Source: Mangrovivirga halotolerans (GTDB lineage: Bacteria; Bacteroidota; Bacteroidia; Cytophagales; Cyclobacteriaceae). From it: a stretch of 64,000 bases of DNA. The notes beneath the pieces are model-generated. The model was given only the letters and a program-made list of their open reading frames with translations. It was not told the DNA's origin and did no database searches. Made by a program: the position numbers and the translations under genes. Shown here piece by piece: positions 43,884-53,323 of the stretch; position 1 is the stretch's first letter, and each line of letters opens with the position of its first letter. The DNA lies in NCBI RefSeq assembly GCF_026241165.1, contig NZ_JAPFQN010000005.1, positions 496,001 to 560,000 on the forward strand, in the 5' to 3' direction.

Positions 43884-46800
43884 ATGGCGCCAAAATATTT
43901 TTATAAAGTACATTTTTTAAATTTTTTATTCTGTTTGCTTTTCCAAGGGATAGGAACTACGGATATTTATGCTCAAAATGAGTATAAATTCCACCATTTG
44001 TCCGTGGAAGATGGTCTTTCTCAAACTGCTGTTACTGATATTGCAGAGGATGATTTAGGATTTATTTGGATAGCCACTCAAAATGGTTTGAATAAATACG
44101 ATGGAAAAAATTTCCAGATTTTCAGGCATAGCAGCGATTCCCTGCATTCAATACCCAATAATAGTATCCGGAAAATAAAACCATTAAGCGGTAACCAATT
44201 AGCTATCTGTACGCATAATGGTTTGAGTATTTATGATAATAAACATGACTATTTCAAACACTATAAAAATCTTAATACTGATTCGATCTTATTTAGTGGC
44301 CGATATATCGTAGATGTGGAAGAGCTACCTGACAGCAGGCTGGTTGTGGCTGGTTACAATGGATATTTATCCATAATTGACAGAAAGGACAATAAAGTCG
44401 AAACTATTAATAATTCAGATAAAAAAGCAATCAAACATAAATATCCTTCCATAATAGGATTTGCTCTTTTTAAAGATGACCTGGTAGTAAGCACCAGTAA
44501 TGGATTAAAGTTTATAAATACTAAGACTTTTGATTTTGATACTTTAAAAGAAAATTCCTTAGCAGATAAAAACCTTCTTGTAGCTGATTTTGATAAAATC
44601 ACTGATTCTACAGCAATAATAACCTCTTACTACCAGGGAGCATATCTTTTAAATGTTAGTTCGGCTCAAATTGAACCGATTTATGAAAAAGAATCTTTCC
44701 AGGTTATTGAAACTCATTATGATAGTTTAAGAAACTTGTTTTTATTTGGAACCCAGTCTAGTGGTTTGATAACCTATGATCCTAAAACAAAAGAAACCAA
44801 AAATTATCATCATGATGAAGAAGCTTCATTCTCATTAAAGAGTGACCAGGTATACAATATATATCAGGATTCAAACGATAACATTTGGTTTGCTACAACA
44901 AATGGTGTTCATGTTTGCTATGCTAATCAACTTGGTTTTGAAAATATCAGTTATTCTCCAAATGAGAATAAGGGACTCAATGATAAAATAATATGGGGTG
45001 TAGTCGAAAATGAAGATAAAGTTTTCATTGGTACTCAAAATCATGGTGTAAACATTTATAATAAGAAATCAGGTGAATTTGAATATCTGCTTCATGATAG
45101 TACTAAAGAAAATAGTTTGTCATTTGATGCTGTTACGATATTAAAAAGAGTGCCTGAAGAAAATGGAATTTACATTGGTACTGAAGAAGGATTAAACTTT
45201 TATAATGAAAAAACAGGAGAGATTCAGAATATCTTTCATGAGGAAGCTACTTTTAAGGGTAGTTATCTCAATTATATCGGAGATGTGATCTCAGATGATA
45301 AAGGAAATATTTATACCATATCATCTTTTAACCTCAATAAGCTTAATAAGAAAACAGGAAAGCTGGAAGAAATACTCTTTGATAGTTCGCTAGATACACT
45401 CTTGCTTAACTATGGAATTAATACAGCATATATCAATTCTACTGATTCGGTAGTTTACCTTGGTACGCCAATGGGGCTTATCAAAAGAGACTATAAAGAA
45501 GGAAATACTTTTAGTTTTATTGAATCTGAAAAATTCTCATTGAAGGATATCGATGTTTTTGATATAACTGCAGATTCAAAAGGCAATTTACTCATCGCAA
45601 CTGATTTTGGATTAGCGATATACGATCAACAGGATGGAGATATATCAATATATAATAAAGAATCAGGTTTACCGGTAAATATTGTTTATGATGTTTTAAT
45701 TGACAATAGCGAACAAATTTGGGTCACGACTGACTTGGGAATTTCGCGTTTTAATGATAAAGATAAGACTTTTATAAACTTTGATAAAAAAGATGGGATT
45801 AGCATTGATGAATTTAATGAAAATGCATCTTATTTTAATCCTGAGACTAACAATATCTTTTTTGGTGGCCTGGGTGGAATCACTTATCTGAACACAGATT
45901 CGGTAAATTTCTATTCCAATTCTCCAAAGCCAATATTTACTGATCTTTACCTTTTTAATGAAAGAATAATTCCATCAGATAGTAGCATTATTAGCAAATC
46001 GCTAAGCCACATTGATACCTTATTTCTGAATTACGATCAAAGTGTTATTAGTTTAAAATGGACCTCTATTATTACCAATCCTGATAAAAATATAAGCTAT
46101 GAATACCGAATGGTTAACTTCGATAAAGATTGGATAGAAGCAGGAGAAAAAAGTGAAGTTACTTATACCAATCTGGCTCCTGGTAAATATATTTTCCAGG
46201 TAAAAGCAATAAATAAGCTTCAACCTGAAGATAGCAAAACTACTGAGATTGTAATTTTAGTAAAACCTCCATTCTGGAAAACATTATGGTTTTATGCTTT
46301 AGTATTCATTGTTATTTCAACTTCAATAACCTCATTTATATATTTTAGAATACGAAAAATTAAATCCCAAAAACTTCACCTTGAAAAGCAAATAAGAATT
46401 CACACTCATGAATTAGCTTTTCAAAAAGATCAGTTGGAAGAAATAAATAAGGAATTACAAATCAAAAATGATGAGATGGAAAAATTCACATACACCGTCT
46501 CTCATGATCTGAAAAGCCCATTGGTTACTGTGCAAGGGTTTGTTTCAATTCTCAAACACGATCTCACTAATGGAAATTTATCCCAGGTAGATGGTGACCT
46601 TGACCAGCTAGAAAGAGCCACTGGTAGAATGCAAACTCTAATCAATGATCTTCTGGAGCTTTCAAGAATAGGTATGGTTGTTAATCATTTTGATTATTGC
46701 CTGTTGGATGACATTATTGAAGAATCTCTTTCTGCTGTAAAAGGACATATTCATAATAAAAATGCCACGATCGTCAAATCCTATTCTCCTGATCTTAAAG

Positions 46801-47192
46801 TTTATGGTGATAAATCAAGACTCCTTCAGGTTTTTCAGAATCTGATAGAAAATGCACTTAAATATATGGGGTCACAAGATGAACCACGAGTTGAGATAGG
46901 CATTAAAGATGGAGTAAAAAGGATATTCTATGTTAAGGATAATGGTGCTGGGATAGCAAAGGAACATCAGGAAAGAATATTTAATTTATTTGACAGACTC
47001 GAGAAAAACGTCGAAGGAACCGGTATCGGTCTTGCCCTTGTAGAAAAAATTGTCAAGATGCATAATGGTAACATTTGGGTTGAGTCTGATGGTCCAAGAA
47101 AAGGGTCAACTTTCTTTTTTACAATTGATTTAAAAGAATCTGTTAATTCATCAGAATCTAAAACAGAAGACATAACACAATCTTATAGTTAA
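43884..47192 (+). CDS. Large sensor histidine kinase with reg_prop beta-propeller and Y_Y_Y domain
   Basis: A 1102-residue protein. Start chosen at 43884 (MAPKYFYKVHFLNFLFCLLF..., a clear signal peptide ending DIYAQ); a GTG at 43797 would add a non-signal stretch. The periplasmic part is a two-propeller reg_prop array (repeats such as LSVEDGLSQTAVTDIAEDDLGFIWIAT, DSNDNIWFATTNGVH) and a Y_Y_Y domain (NPDKNISYEYRMVNFDKDWIEAGEKSEVTYTNLAPGKYIF). One membrane segment (LWFYALVFIVISTSITSFIYF) leads to a dimerisation domain with VSHDLKSPL and an ATPase domain (ENALKYMGS, DNGAGIAKE, GTGIGLALV). No receiver or AraC domain is attached. Part of the hybrid two-component family typical of Bacteroidota. Confidence 0.92.
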   Translation: MAPKYFYKVHFLNFLFCLLFQGIGTTDIYAQNEYKFHHLSVEDGLSQTAVTDIAEDDLGFIWIATQNGLNKYDGKNFQIFRHSSDSLHSIPNNSIRKIKPLSGNQLAICTHNGLSIYDNKHDYFKHYKNLNTDSILFSGRYIVDVEELPDSRLVVAGYNGYLSIIDRKDNKVETINNSDKKAIKHKYPSIIGFALFKDDLVVSTSNGLKFINTKTFDFDTLKENSLADKNLLVADFDKITDSTAIITSYYQGAYLLNVSSAQIEPIYEKESFQVIETHYDSLRNLFLFGTQSSGLITYDPKTKETKNYHHDEEASFSLKSDQVYNIYQDSNDNIWFATTNGVHVCYANQLGFENISYSPNENKGLNDKIIWGVVENEDKVFIGTQNHGVNIYNKKSGEFEYLLHDSTKENSLSFDAVTILKRVPEENGIYIGTEEGLNFYNEKTGEIQNIFHEEATFKGSYLNYIGDVISDDKGNIYTISSFNLNKLNKKTGKLEEILFDSSLDTLLLNYGINTAYINSTDSVVYLGTPMGLIKRDYKEGNTFSFIESEKFSLKDIDVFDITADSKGNLLIATDFGLAIYDQQDGDISIYNKESGLPVNIVYDVLIDNSEQIWVTTDLGISRFNDKDKTFINFDKKDGISIDEFNENASYFNPETNNIFFGGLGGITYLNTDSVNFYSNSPKPIFTDLYLFNERIIPSDSSIISKSLSHIDTLFLNYDQSVISLKWTSIITNPDKNISYEYRMVNFDKDWIEAGEKSEVTYTNLAPGKYIFQVKAINKLQPEDSKTTEIVILVKPPFWKTLWFYALVFIVISTSITSFIYFRIRKIKSQKLHLEKQIRIHTHELAFQKDQLEEINKELQIKNDEMEKFTYTVSHDLKSPLVTVQGFVSILKHDLTNGNLSQVDGDLDQLERATGRMQTLINDLLELSRIGMVVNHFDYCLLDDIIEESLSAVKGHIHNKNATIVKSYSPDLKVYGDKSRLLQVFQNLIENALKYMGSQDEPRVEIGIKDGVKRIFYVKDNGAGIAKEHQERIFNLFDRLEKNVEGTGIGLALVEKIVKMHNGNIWVESDGPRKGSTFFFTIDLKESVNSSESKTEDITQSYS

Positions 47193-47330
47193 AACACAAT
47201 AGAAACATCAATTAATCCTACACGGGATGTTTATTAACTATACAGAATACAATTCACCACCATAATCTATCTATTTTCAATAATATTCAACATATTTGAA
47301 TATAGGAGTTAGTTATTTTCATTCACCCTA

Positions 47331-48464
47331 ATGCAGGAAACAGTAAATATACTTTTAGTCGAAGACGAAGAAGCACATGCTGAATTGATAAAAAGATTTT
47401 TGGAAAGATCTGAAAATTTTAATGTGTTAACCGTATATGATTTAAAGTCAGCAATAAAACAAATCAATAATAATTCCCTGGATTTAATAATTACAGATTA
47501 CCTCTTACCTGATGGTGACGGTACTGAACTAATTAAATTTAAAGGCAATACAGAAACTGAGCTTCCGGTTATTTTAATGACTAGTCAGGGAGATGAACAC
47601 ATTGCTGTAGAAGCTATCAAGAAAGGTGCTATTGATTATGTGGTTAAATCAGAATCTGTTTTCCAGGAATTACCAAGGATTGTAAACAGAACGCTAAGAG
47701 AGTGGAGTCTTGTCAAAGCTAAAAAAGAGGCTGATAAATTATTAACAAAGCAATACCATGAATTGCAGAAGACCAACCAGGAACTTGATAGGTTTGTTTA
47801 TAGTGCCTCCCACGATTTAAGCGCTCCTTTAAAATCTCTTCTGGGTCTGATTAATGTAGCAAAATTAGATACCAAAGATGATCAAATGATCCAGTACCTG
47901 CAGTTAATGGAAAAGAGTGTTCATAAGCTCGATGAATTTATTGTAGAGATAATAAATTTCAGCCGAAACACTCGACAGGAAATTGAATATGAAAAGATCA
48001 ACCTGGAAGATCTGATTAATTCAATAATCGATAACCAGTCTTTTAATAATAATTTCGAAAAAATTGAATTCAAGGTTTCGATTCCAGATGAATTAAAAAT
48101 AATAACTTGTGATCAGCTTCGATTGAAAATAATTCTTAATAACCTCATTTCTAATGCTATTAAATTTCATGCATATCATCGAAATGAAATACCATATATC
48201 AAAATTGATATATACATATCCTCAGATCAGGAAAAAGTAATTATAGAAATTGAAGACAATGGAACTGGTATAGAAAAAGGACATCTGGACAAAATATTTG
48301 ATATGTTTTACCGTGGTTCTGATATTAATAATGGATCAGGGCTTGGCCTTTACATAGTAAAAGAAGCTTTAATCAAAATTCACGGAAATATCTCTGTAAC
48401 CAGCAGGACCAATAGAGGTACTACGTTTTTCGTTGAATTGCCAGCAGATGAATTACTCGATTAA
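47331..48464 (+). CDS. Receiver-histidine kinase (REC-HisKA-HATPase) protein
   Basis: A 377-residue cytoplasmic protein with an N-terminal receiver domain (VNILLVEDEEAH, phosphoacceptor Asp56 in ITDYLLPDGDG, Thr/Ser in LMTSQGD, Lys in VVKSE) and then a coiled linker, a phosphotransfer helix RFVYSASHDLSAPLKSLLG (about 152-170) and an ATPase domain (NLISNAIKFH, DNGTGIEKG, GSGLGLYIV). It reverses the usual kinase-receiver order, so it may be a signal-integrating kinase controlled by another kinase, plausibly the preceding sensor kinase 138 bases upstream. Convergent with ackA. Confidence 0.9.
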   Translation: MQETVNILLVEDEEAHAELIKRFLERSENFNVLTVYDLKSAIKQINNNSLDLIITDYLLPDGDGTELIKFKGNTETELPVILMTSQGDEHIAVEAIKKGAIDYVVKSESVFQELPRIVNRTLREWSLVKAKKEADKLLTKQYHELQKTNQELDRFVYSASHDLSAPLKSLLGLINVAKLDTKDDQMIQYLQLMEKSVHKLDEFIVEIINFSRNTRQEIEYEKINLEDLINSIIDNQSFNNNFEKIEFKVSIPDELKIITCDQLRLKIILNNLISNAIKFHAYHRNEIPYIKIDIYISSDQEKVIIEIEDNGTGIEKGHLDKIFDMFYRGSDINNGSGLGLYIVKEALIKIHGNISVTSRTNRGTTFFVELPADELLD

Positions 48465-48471
48465 CCCAACA

Positions 48472-49680
48472 TCATCTTTCCAATACATCATAAGTTCTTT
48501 GGGCAATAGCTAATTCTTCATTCGTAGGAACTATCAAAATATTTATTTTACTATTTTCAGAATTAATTTTCCGGACCATCTCACTTCTGTTTGAATTTAA
48601 ATTTTTGTCTAACTCTATGCCAAAATAATCAAGATTCCGGCAAATCTCCTTCCTGATAAAATCACTGTTCTCTCCTACTCCGGCTGTAAAAACCAATGTA
48701 TCAAGTCCATTCATAATAGCAGTAAAATTGCCTATGTATTGCTTAATTCTGTAAGTGTACATATTAATAGCCAGAGAAGCTGATTTGTCACCTTTTTTCA
48801 TTCGTTGTTCCAAATCTCTCATATCGCTATCTCCTCCTATCCCGTATAACCCACTTTCTTTGTTGAGAATCTTATCTACTTCCCCCGCTGACAGATTATG
48901 ATTGTTGATCATATAAATCGGAACTGATGGATCCAGATCTCCACTTCTCGTGCCCATTATTAATCCGGCTAAAGGAGAAAAGCCCATAGAGGTATCAACA
49001 CATTGACCGTCTTTTATAGCAGCCATACTAGCCCCATTACCTAAATGAAGAGTGATGATTTTTTTTGAATTTGCATTTCCCAGGAATTCCCGGGCCTTTT
49101 CAGTTACATAACGATGTGAAGTACCATGAAAGCCATATGCCCTGATATGATGATCTGTATACCATGATTCGGGTATTGCATACCGATATGCGACTTCAGG
49201 AATTGTTTGATGAAATGCAGTATCGAAAACCCCAACCTGAGGAATGCCAGGAAATACTTCTTCACATACCTCAATACCTGTATAATTAGGAGGATTATGC
49301 AAGGGAGCAAGATCAAATAAGCTTTTTATTTGATTTTTGACTTCTTGGTCAATTACCATTTGACCTGAAAATTTTTCTCCTCCATGAACAATCCGGTGTC
49401 CGATAGCATTTAAATCTTCTGAAGATTCCAAAACCCCAATTTTTGGATCAATTAATAAATCAGATATTTGTTTTAATCCATCCCGGTGATCTTTGATTTC
49501 TCTTTCTAATTTTTCAGATATGATATTATCTTCAACTCTCCTGTCATATTTTAAAACAGAACCTTCCTGGCCTAACCTATCTACCATTCCTTCTGCCAAA
49601 ACATCAAAAGATGAATTATATATATCAAAAAGCTTATATTTTATTGATGAACTACCTGAGTTTAAAACTAAAATTTTCAT
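48472..49680 (-). CDS. ackA: Acetate kinase
   Basis: A 402-residue acetate kinase. It starts MKILVLNSGSSSIKYKLFD (phosphate-binding loop), followed by GHRIVHGGEKF, VFDTAFHQTIP, YRYAIP, HLGNGASMAAI, DTSMGFSPLAGLIMGTRSGDLDP and VFTAGVGENSDFIR. It interconverts acetyl phosphate and ATP with acetate and ADP. Its start codon overlaps the pta stop by one base (TAATG), so pta and ackA are translationally coupled, giving the acetate overflow / acetyl-phosphate pathway. Confidence 0.96.
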   Translation of the reverse strand: MKILVLNSGSSSIKYKLFDIYNSSFDVLAEGMVDRLGQEGSVLKYDRRVEDNIISEKLEREIKDHRDGLKQISDLLIDPKIGVLESSEDLNAIGHRIVHGGEKFSGQMVIDQEVKNQIKSLFDLAPLHNPPNYTGIEVCEEVFPGIPQVGVFDTAFHQTIPEVAYRYAIPESWYTDHHIRAYGFHGTSHRYVTEKAREFLGNANSKKIITLHLGNGASMAAIKDGQCVDTSMGFSPLAGLIMGTRSGDLDPSVPIYMINNHNLSAGEVDKILNKESGLYGIGGDSDMRDLEQRMKKGDKSASLAINMYTYRIKQYIGNFTAIMNGLDTLVFTAGVGENSDFIRKEICRNLDYFGIELDKNLNSNRSEMVRKINSENSKINILIVPTNEELAIAQRTYDVLER

Positions 49681-51773
49681 TATTTCTCTTGTGCCTGTAT
49701 TGCTGTTATTATAACTGTATTCACTATATCATCTACCTTACAACCTCTACTTAGGTCATTAACCGGTTTATTAAGCCCTTGAAGAACTGGCCCTATCGCA
49801 ATTGCACCAGTTTCTCGTTGTACGGCTTTATAAGTATTGTTACCTGTATTTAAATCCGGGAAAATCAGAACAGTAGCTTTACCTGCCACAGGTGAACCTG
49901 GCAATTTTTTATCACCAACTGAAGCATCTACTGCAGCATCATATTGGATTGGCCCATCAATCGGTAAGTCAGGAAATTTTGACTTAACTATTTCTGTTGC
50001 CTTTCGTACTTTTTCAACCTCTTCACCCTTCCCACTGGAACCACTACTATAACTTAACATAGCTACACGTGGTTGTATCCCAAAATTTAAGGACGTTTCT
50101 GCTGATGCTATTGCAATTTCGGCTAATGCTTCCGCATCGGGATTTGGATTGACCGCACAGTCACCATAAACTAAAACTCTGTCAGACAGGCTCATAAAGA
50201 AAACTGAGGAAACCACATTGTAATCCGGTTTTGTCTTAATTAACTGTAACGCGGGCCTGATTGTATGCTGTGTAGTATGTACTGCTCCACTTACCATTCC
50301 ATCGGCATCTCCTTCCAGAACCATCATTGTTCCAAAATAAGAAACATCATTGATCAAATCACGAGCCATATCATGATTTACACCCTTATGCTTTCTCAAT
50401 TCTACAATCTTATTAATGTATTGCGGAGTTTTCGCATTTATTTTCGGATTTGTTATAATAATATGCTTTGAATCAAGTGATATAGCTAATTTATTGGCTT
50501 TAAGCTTGAGCTCTTCTTCATTACCTATAAGTATCAATTCCACTATATTTCGTTCTGCCAGAATTGATGCAGCACGCAGAATTCTTGGATCATCTCCTTC
50601 AGGCAAAACAATCCTTTTTATATCTGACTTAGCCTTTTGAATTAACTGATACTCGAACATTTTAGGTGTTAGTCCTTCGATTTTAATGTCCGCTAGCTCT
50701 TTTTCAAGTTTATCAGTATCAATATATTTCTCAAATATTGATAGACTATTTTTTATTTTAAGTGCATTATCATGTGTGATATATGAGTGAATCTTATTAT
50801 AATTAGATACAGTTTCGTAGGTATTTGTCTTGACAGACATAATCGGAATTAAATCAGAAACACCTCGTAATAAATTATCAATAGAATGATCAGGTTTAAA
50901 ACCTGTACTCAATAAAATACCTGAAACTGCCGGATAGTTAACCGAAGCATGCGCCTGGAGAACTCCTAATATCACATCTGCCCTGTCTCCTGGTGTAATA
51001 ACCAGAGAATTTTCTAATAACCTCGGGAGGAAGTTTTGTACCTGCATTGCTGCAGTAGTAATATGAAATGCCTGATTATCTAAATTATCTTCACCATATA
51101 GAACTTCAGCATTAAGTTGTTCTGCGATTTCCTTCATAGTCGGGCTTTCTAATATCTTATTATTAGGTATTACAGCCTTGATAATTGACTCATCAGGAAT
51201 TCTGTTATTGAGATTCTTTAATAGCGGTTGAATATTTTTTTCAGATACTTTATTTATGATTACCCCCATTATCCGGCATCCTTTATCAATAAAACTATCA
51301 TATGCTAAAAACAAAGGATTTAGAGTCTCATCGATATTTCTCCCTGTGCCCTTTCCTACCACCATAACCGGACATCCCAGGTTTTTAGCGAGGGTAGCAT
51401 TAATATCAAATTCGAATGAAACACTATCGACTGAAAAATCCGACCCTTCACATATGACAAAATCGCACTTCTGTTCGAGGTGCTTAAACTTTGCTATAAC
51501 CTTTTCAATCACCCAATCCTTTTTACCTTCCTGGATTAATTTTAATCCTTCATCCAGGTAAAAGGCATAAGTATCTTCATAATTGATCTGAAGATTAAAG
51601 TGTTTTAATATTAATTCGATGTTTTTATCACGTTGCCCTGCTTGCCTACTGATAAAGGGTCTGAAAATACCAATCTTATTAGTCTTTCTTAAAAGGATTT
51701 CGGATATGCCAAGTAATACAAGGGATTTGCCACATCCTGATTCTGAGGTAGTTAAATATATTGATCCGGCCAT
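49680..51773 (-). CDS. pta: Phosphate acetyltransferase
   Basis: A 697-residue Pta of the long type. Residues 1-240 are an N-terminal P-loop-like AAA_26 regulatory domain (TTSESGCGKSLVLLGISE), then a DRTGG domain (about 240-350, SGILLSTGFKPDHSIDNLL), then the catalytic PTA/PTB domain (about 360-697, with VLPEGDDPRILRAA, DGMVSGAVHTTQHTIRPALQ, YGDCAVNPNPDAEALAEIA). It converts acetyl-CoA and phosphate to acetyl phosphate for AckA. Long Ptas of this type are regulated by NADH and pyruvate in E. coli. First gene of the pta-ackA operon. Confidence 0.95.
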   Translation of the reverse strand: MAGSIYLTTSESGCGKSLVLLGISEILLRKTNKIGIFRPFISRQAGQRDKNIELILKHFNLQINYEDTYAFYLDEGLKLIQEGKKDWVIEKVIAKFKHLEQKCDFVICEGSDFSVDSVSFEFDINATLAKNLGCPVMVVGKGTGRNIDETLNPLFLAYDSFIDKGCRIMGVIINKVSEKNIQPLLKNLNNRIPDESIIKAVIPNNKILESPTMKEIAEQLNAEVLYGEDNLDNQAFHITTAAMQVQNFLPRLLENSLVITPGDRADVILGVLQAHASVNYPAVSGILLSTGFKPDHSIDNLLRGVSDLIPIMSVKTNTYETVSNYNKIHSYITHDNALKIKNSLSIFEKYIDTDKLEKELADIKIEGLTPKMFEYQLIQKAKSDIKRIVLPEGDDPRILRAASILAERNIVELILIGNEEELKLKANKLAISLDSKHIIITNPKINAKTPQYINKIVELRKHKGVNHDMARDLINDVSYFGTMMVLEGDADGMVSGAVHTTQHTIRPALQLIKTKPDYNVVSSVFFMSLSDRVLVYGDCAVNPNPDAEALAEIAIASAETSLNFGIQPRVAMLSYSSGSSGKGEEVEKVRKATEIVKSKFPDLPIDGPIQYDAAVDASVGDKKLPGSPVAGKATVLIFPDLNTGNNTYKAVQRETGAIAIGPVLQGLNKPVNDLSRGCKVDDIVNTVIITAIQAQEK

Positions 51774-52002
51774 ATCATTTTTATGATCTTATTTAAGTTA
51801 AAAATAACAATTGAATAGCGAAATGACTGATAAATACACCCCTTTTTCAAAAATTATTCTGTTATTATTTTCGTATAAATTATTGGAATTTTTACGATTT
51901 AATTAACCTAACACCCGTTAGATTACATAAATATTAAATATTTACGCAATTAATTAGTGAATTTATTTTTATTATTAACTTTAATTACCTTTATTGCAAT
52001 CA
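51774..52002. other. Divergent promoter region, pta / tyrosine operon
   Basis: 229 AT-rich bases between pta and the leader peptide. Contains CTAAC-N4-GTTAG (51908-51921), a small inverted repeat, and TACCTTTA (51986-51993), a 7/8 match to the -7 box that would place the start site within a few bases of the leader ATG. No -33 TTG at the expected distance; the promoter is not settled. Confidence 0.35.
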
Positions 52003-52068
52003 ATGAAAATGAACACAACTACATATTACTACTATTACTATTTACCGAAGCCACCAGGGTTCTCGTAA
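52003..52068 (+). CDS. Tyrosine-rich leader peptide, 21 residues
   Basis: ATG at 52003 to TAA at 52066-52068 encodes MKMNTTT, six consecutive Tyr (codons TAT TAC TAC TAT TAC TAT, 52024-52041), then LPKPPGFS. It ends 78 bases before an aminotransferase gene followed by tyrA, and 32 bases before the start of an intrinsic terminator. This is the architecture of ribosome-mediated attenuation, in which stalling at Tyr codons during tyrosine shortage prevents terminator formation. Six Tyr codons in a row in a 21-codon frame, in front of a tyrosine biosynthesis gene, is unlikely by chance. Confidence 0.85.
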   Translation: MKMNTTTYYYYYYLPKPPGFS

Positions 52069-52072
52069 TAGA

Positions 52073-52096
52073 TAATATGTATTAAAAATACTATTA
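52073..52096 (+). other. AU-rich hairpin between leader peptide and terminator
   Basis: TAATATGTATT (52073-52083) pairs with AATACTATTA (52087-52096): 10 bp with one bulged T and a 3-base loop. It lies between the leader stop codon and the terminator and does not itself use the terminator arms; it may pause polymerase to synchronise it with the ribosome. Confidence 0.35.
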
Positions 52097-52100
52097 ATAT

Positions 52101-52129
52101 AAGAGGCCCAAGAGGCCTCTTTTTTTTTT
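52101..52129 (+). terminator. Intrinsic terminator (attenuator) of the tyrosine operon
   Basis: AAGAGGCC (52101-52108) pairs with GGCCTCTT (52114-52121) around a 5-base loop, followed by an unbroken T run to 52129. It ends 17 bases before the aminotransferase ATG at 52147, between the leader peptide and the structural genes and not at the end of a normal gene, so it works as an attenuator. Confidence 0.88.
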
Positions 52130-52146
52130 GCCTAAACTTTGAGGTT

Positions 52147-53322
52147 ATGAGTATTAAAATCGCAAGAAGGTTATCGGGAAGTAAAGAATATTATTTCTCA
52201 ACCAAATTAAAACAGCTTTCTGAAATGAAAGAAAATGGCATCGATATCCTTAACCTGGGTATCGGAAGTCCTGATATGGCTCCTCCTGAAAATGCAGTTT
52301 TATCATTAATCAGGGAAGCTGGTAAAAGTGAAACTCATGGCTATCAAAGTTATCGTGGTTTACCTGAATTCAGAACTGCTGTTCAGGAGTTTTACCAAAT
52401 ACATTACCATTCTCAAATATCAGATAATAATGTACTTCCTTTGATAGGCTCTAAAGAAGGACTGATGCATATAGCAATGACCTACCTGGAAAAAGGAGAT
52501 ATTGCACTGGTGCCCGACCCGGGATACCCAACGTATGAAGCTGTTACTCGCATGGCAGAAGCCACCCCCGTAAAATATAAATTAAACGAAAAAAATAAAT
52601 GGCTAATTGACACTGGTTATTTAGAAAACCTAATAAAAAGCTTTCCAGTTAAAGTTATTTTTATGAACTACCCGCATATGCCCACCGGAGCAAGCGGAAC
52701 GATAAATATGTTCAAAAGGGTTTTAAAAATAGCCGAAGAGAATAATATATTATTAATAAATGATAACCCCTATTCGTTCATATTAAATGATAGTCCTATT
52801 AGCGCATTACAAGCTTATGGAATTCATCCCAATTTGATTGAACTTAATTCCCTCTCAAAATCACATAATATGGCCGGGTGGAGAATAGGTTTCATGGTAA
52901 CGAGTGAAGAACACATTTCCAACATTCTGAAATTTAAAACAAATATGGATTCAGGTATGTTCTTACCTGTTCAAATTGCTGCAGCTAAAGCATTAAAAAG
53001 CTCAAAAACCTGGTTTGACAACCTAAACAAGGAATATAAAAAAAGAAAACTTGTAGCTATGAAGCTACTGGACCAATTGGAATGCAAGTATGACACGAAA
53101 GCTTCGGGTATGTTTATTTGGGCCAGAATACCGGATACTTTTTCCAATGGAGAGGCCTTATCAGATCATATTCTGAATGCAACAGGAGTTTTTCTCACTC
53201 CAGGATTCATTTTTGGCGAACAAGGAGATAAATTTATTCGAATTTCGCTTTGCTCCTCTGTTAATACATTTGAGGATGCATTGAATAGAATATTAAGTAT
53301 ACCTAATAAAATAGCTATATAA
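52147..53322 (+). CDS. Class I/II aminotransferase, probably aromatic amino acid aminotransferase
   Basis: A 391-residue PLP fold-type I enzyme. The PLP-binding features are GSKEGLMHIA (about 101-110), NYPHMPTGA (about 174-182), ND-N-PYS (about 205-210, with Asp/Tyr) and the Schiff-base Lys238 in NSLSKSHNMAGWRIGF. The C-terminal FIRISL supplies the carboxylate-binding Arg. It belongs to the DapL/aspartate/aromatic-like cluster; its position behind a Tyr-rich leader and 1 base before tyrA suggests that it aminates 4-hydroxyphenylpyruvate (and perhaps phenylpyruvate). The exact substrate is inferred. Confidence 0.85.
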   Translation: MSIKIARRLSGSKEYYFSTKLKQLSEMKENGIDILNLGIGSPDMAPPENAVLSLIREAGKSETHGYQSYRGLPEFRTAVQEFYQIHYHSQISDNNVLPLIGSKEGLMHIAMTYLEKGDIALVPDPGYPTYEAVTRMAEATPVKYKLNEKNKWLIDTGYLENLIKSFPVKVIFMNYPHMPTGASGTINMFKRVLKIAEENNILLINDNPYSFILNDSPISALQAYGIHPNLIELNSLSKSHNMAGWRIGFMVTSEEHISNILKFKTNMDSGMFLPVQIAAAKALKSSKTWFDNLNKEYKKRKLVAMKLLDQLECKYDTKASGMFIWARIPDTFSNGEALSDHILNATGVFLTPGFIFGEQGDKFIRISLCSSVNTFEDALNRILSIPNKIAI

Positions 53323-53323
53323 T

